Assembly (NCBI RefSeq): GCF_011927835.1
Contig: NZ_JAATJH010000002.1
Location: 823,915 to 887,914 of the forward strand
Origin: Neolewinella antarctica
GTDB lineage: Bacteria; Bacteroidota; Bacteroidia; Chitinophagales; Saprospiraceae
Length of the DNA: 64,000 nucleotides
Direction: 5' to 3'
This document shows positions 61,619 through 64,000 of the stretch, piece by piece. Made by a program: the position numbers and the translations under genes. The notes beneath the pieces are model-generated. The model saw nothing but the letters and a program-made list of their open reading frames with translations, made no database searches and was not told the DNA's origin. Numbering within the stretch: the first letter of the stretch is position 1; each line of letters starts with the position of its first letter.

Positions 61619-64000
61619 TTAGTCCCCCCCGGCCCGCTCTCCCTCCGAGCCCAGTCCCGTTTTCCGATTTCGGCTCTTCACCTTCTGGTTGCCGAAGGAA
61701 TAACTTAGCGCAAGGGCTATACTTCGGCTATCCCAACGGCCCTGGCCGGCGGCGGTTTGCCCGTTGAAAGCCGAAACACCCTTCCAACCCTGGGTGAGAA
61801 AGATGTCGTTGGCGCTGATCTTGACGTTTAATTGGTCGTTCAGAAACCGCCGTTGCAAACCAACATTGATGGAGTAGATCGGGTCGTACTCAAACACGCC
61901 ACCCCAGACGCCGGGGCCGGAATAGAAGCCACTCAACTCCGCCGTCAGGTCGTAGGGGAGATTGAAAGTCTGCTGACTGAAACCACTATAGGTAAAGACC
62001 TGCACGTCCACCATTCCGTTCTCCCCATAATCCGCTTGGTTGTCGATGTGGGCCGCGTTGAGGTTGAAAAAGGCATTCCACCACTTCGTTACCGTCACCG
62101 GGATGCTTGCGTTGAAACTCACGACGGTGTTGCTAGCCAGGTTGTCCCAGCTAATGAATTTAGCTCGCGAGTCGAAGGGGTCCGGCCCGATGAGGCGCGT
62201 GATCTGGTCCGACGTCTGGCTGTAGGCTAACTTAAAATTATAGCGAAAGGCGTGGGTGTAGCCCAGTTCAAGGTTATTAACGATTTCGGGCTGTAGGCCA
62301 GGGTTACCCAACTCGAAGGTCAGTTGGCTGATTTGATTGCGGAAAGGATTGAGGACGTTATAATCCGGCCGATTGATACGCCGGCTGTAGTTCAGGCTAA
62401 CCGTATTCCCCTTTTCCTGATCGAGCGCGTAAGTCAGACCGGCGGAAGGGAAGAAGCTCAGGTAATTGAGGTCGACCGGGGGTTTGTCCTGCGCATTAAA
62501 TGTCGTCAAGACGCCCGACGCATCGGTTTGTTCCACCCGCAGCCCCGTGGTGTAGCTCAGTGCGTCCGTAAAGCTCGCCGTGTAACTCAGGTAACCGGCG
62601 TATACGTTCTCGGTATAATCAAATAAATTGGATGAGTTTGGGTTAAGAACATTCTCCGATTCGGGTACGTCAAAGAATAAAAAAGTATTATTGGTACTTA
62701 CCCGGCTGAGGCGGAAGCCCGTTCCGAATTTGCCCTTACCGATCGGCTGTTCGTAGTCCGTCTGGAAAGTATAAATATCGATATCGCGCGGTGTGTTGAA
62801 ACGATTGGTAATTTCGGTGAGCACTTCCTGGCGGTCGGGGCTAACGTAGCGATTTGGCTGATCGCGAAAGGAGGTGTTACGGAAGCGGCCGTAATCGACG
62901 TCAACGTTCAGTATTTTGTCTTCGGTGAGCTCGTAGCGGTAGTTCACGTTGAAAGTCGCCTGCTTGCGCGTATCGTCGCTAACGGAGCCGGCCAGGAGGA
63001 TACTATCTACGGGTTGGCCGATTTTGGAGATAGATGTCTCGTCGACAATTCCATTGATGCCCTCCTGCGCCAGACCATTAATTAGAAAGCCCAGGGTATG
63101 TTTTTTATTTAAAAATAAATCCGTTCCGATCCGGTAGTTGACGTTGGCCCAGGTGTTAATAGCCCGCAAGTCTTGCACGGTTTCCAGGTTTTCCTGACGG
63201 GTAATAAACGCCATGGAATTGTAGCTCTCTCCGTCGACGAAGCCGAGTTGACCGAAAGTATTAAAATTTCTATTGCGATAATTACCACTCGCGGAGCCGT
63301 TCATCCGGTTGTATACGCCCTGCGTGACAGTATAGTTAGCCGACCCGTTCGCCCCTTCGTTCTCATTTTTAATGAGGCGAATGTCGATAATGCCGGCGTT
63401 ACCTTCCGCTTCGTACTTCGCGCCGGGGTTGGTGATGATGTCGATGCGGTCGATCTGCTCGGCGGTAAGGCTGCGCAGGTAGCCGGAAAGTTCGTCGCCG
63501 GAAAGGGGCGAGCGTTTGCCGTCGATGTAAACGAGGACGCCGGAGCGGCTCAGGACGTTGATGTTGTCGTTGTTATCGATCGTCACGCCGGGGGCTTTGC
63601 GCAGGAGGTCGAGGCCGTTATCGCCCACGGCGTTAATCGTTCCTTGGACGTTGAACACCGTCCGGTCGGGCTTCACTTCCACCATGGCGCGCTTGGCTAC
63701 GACGGTTGCTTCGGCGAGTTCGACGGCGGCGGGGGCCATTTGAAGGACGCCGAGATCGAGGTCGCCGACTACTTCGATTTCCTGATTTAGGTTCGGTGCC
63801 CCGAGGTAGCTGGCGGTAAGTTGGTAGGTCCCGGGGGCAATGTCTCGGACCCTGAAAAGGCCGGCGTCGTCGGTTGTTTCTACTTTGACGAGATTGGAAT
63901 CCGCATAAATTGCTACGTTAGCGTAAATAACGGGTAATTCATCGGCATCCGTTAATTGCCCATTTATTGAATACTGGGCGCTGACGCTGGTGCAATGAAA
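61619..64000 (-). CDS. TonB-receptor-like outer membrane protein (partial, 5' end cut)
   Basis: A frame of 793 codons plus stop, open to the right edge of the window, so its start is missing. The first visible residues, FHCTSVSAQ, look like the end of a signal peptide, followed by a CarboxypepD_reg-like domain (YSINGQLTDADELPVIYANVAIY, LFRVRDIAPGTYQLTASYLG), then the plug (GLDLLRKAPGVTIDNNDNINVLSRSGVLVYIDGKRSP) and a barrel of the same type as the protein at 49352. ATG 63739 is internal. The C-terminus (KSRNRKTGLGSEGERAGGD) lacks the Gly-Asp tail. Function and ligand are unknown; no SusD is adjacent in view. Confidence 0.88.
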   Translation of the reverse strand, partial: FHCTSVSAQYSINGQLTDADELPVIYANVAIYADSNLVKVETTDDAGLFRVRDIAPGTYQLTASYLGAPNLNQEIEVVGDLDLGVLQMAPAAVELAEATVVAKRAMVEVKPDRTVFNVQGTINAVGDNGLDLLRKAPGVTIDNNDNINVLSRSGVLVYIDGKRSPLSGDELSGYLRSLTAEQIDRIDIITNPGAKYEAEGNAGIIDIRLIKNENEGANGSANYTVTQGVYNRMNGSASGNYRNRNFNTFGQLGFVDGESYNSMAFITRQENLETVQDLRAINTWANVNYRIGTDLFLNKKHTLGFLINGLAQEGINGIVDETSISKIGQPVDSILLAGSVSDDTRKQATFNVNYRYELTEDKILNVDVDYGRFRNTSFRDQPNRYVSPDRQEVLTEITNRFNTPRDIDIYTFQTDYEQPIGKGKFGTGFRLSRVSTNNTFLFFDVPESENVLNPNSSNLFDYTENVYAGYLSYTASFTDALSYTTGLRVEQTDASGVLTTFNAQDKPPVDLNYLSFFPSAGLTYALDQEKGNTVSLNYSRRINRPDYNVLNPFRNQISQLTFELGNPGLQPEIVNNLELGYTHAFRYNFKLAYSQTSDQITRLIGPDPFDSRAKFISWDNLASNTVVSFNASIPVTVTKWWNAFFNLNAAHIDNQADYGENGMVDVQVFTYSGFSQQTFNLPYDLTAELSGFYSGPGVWGGVFEYDPIYSINVGLQRRFLNDQLNVKISANDIFLTQGWKGVSAFNGQTAAGQGRWDSRSIALALSYSFGNQKVKSRNRKTGLGSEGERAGGD

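Overview
The window reads as chromosome of a marine, polysaccharide-degrading member of the Bacteroidota, most likely a Lewinella/Neolewinella-type Saprospiria. This is inferred from a TAnnTTTG-type -7 promoter motif in front of several genes, a PorD-BamD-omega-CoaBC block typical of the phylum, CrtZ, two outer-membrane beta-barrel receptors with CarboxypepD-like N-termini, many lipoproteins and no obvious Shine-Dalgarno sequences. No tRNA, rRNA, CRISPR array, phage or full-length insertion sequence was seen. I could run no database search; family names rest on motifs, length and context.

Layout. 1-4.8 kb holds housekeeping genes (ElaA-like acetyltransferase, phosphoglycosyl transferase, RadA, Tas-like aldo/keto reductase). 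5.2-20.8 kb is a co-directional eight-gene beta-glucan (laminarin-type) locus: a clan GH-A glycosidase fused to an outer-membrane beta-barrel, a lipoprotein with an Ig-like domain and three tandem beta-sandwich modules, GH16, a very large GH94/GH149-like phosphorylase, lipoprotein GH17, GH30, a GPH-type sugar transporter and a second, cytoplasmic GH17. There is no SusC/SusD pair and no regulator. The parts suggest a route: surface binding and cutting, entry through the barrel, debranching (GH30) and trimming (GH17) in the periplasm, import by the GPH carrier, then phosphorolysis to glucose-1-phosphate plus cytoplasmic GH17 cleavage.

21-29 kb: YitT, an ECF sigma factor with a small downstream ORF, topoisomerase IB, then porD, coaBC, rpoZ and bamD on the minus strand. 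30-47.8 kb: guaA with a substrate-binding lipoprotein, an HDAC-like deacetylase, CrtZ, peptidases (Pip-like, M14, M23), FAS1, LysM and CNNM proteins. 48-64 kb: ATP-grasp protein, a TonB-receptor-like barrel, and a propionyl-CoA to succinyl-CoA gene set (BCCP, mutA, biotin carboxylase, mutB, carboxyltransferase) interrupted by a 184-bp MITE-like element and a divergent MBL hydrolase. An MscS channel and a second barrel receptor, cut by the window edge, follow.

Intergenic DNA is rich in small repeats. One is a dispersed element (GCACCCGCGWCCGCGCC) that exists in a simple form and in forms split by a palindrome, and that also lies inside five genes. Others are period-7 tandem/inverted repeats of three sequence families. 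There are also several clear hairpin terminators.
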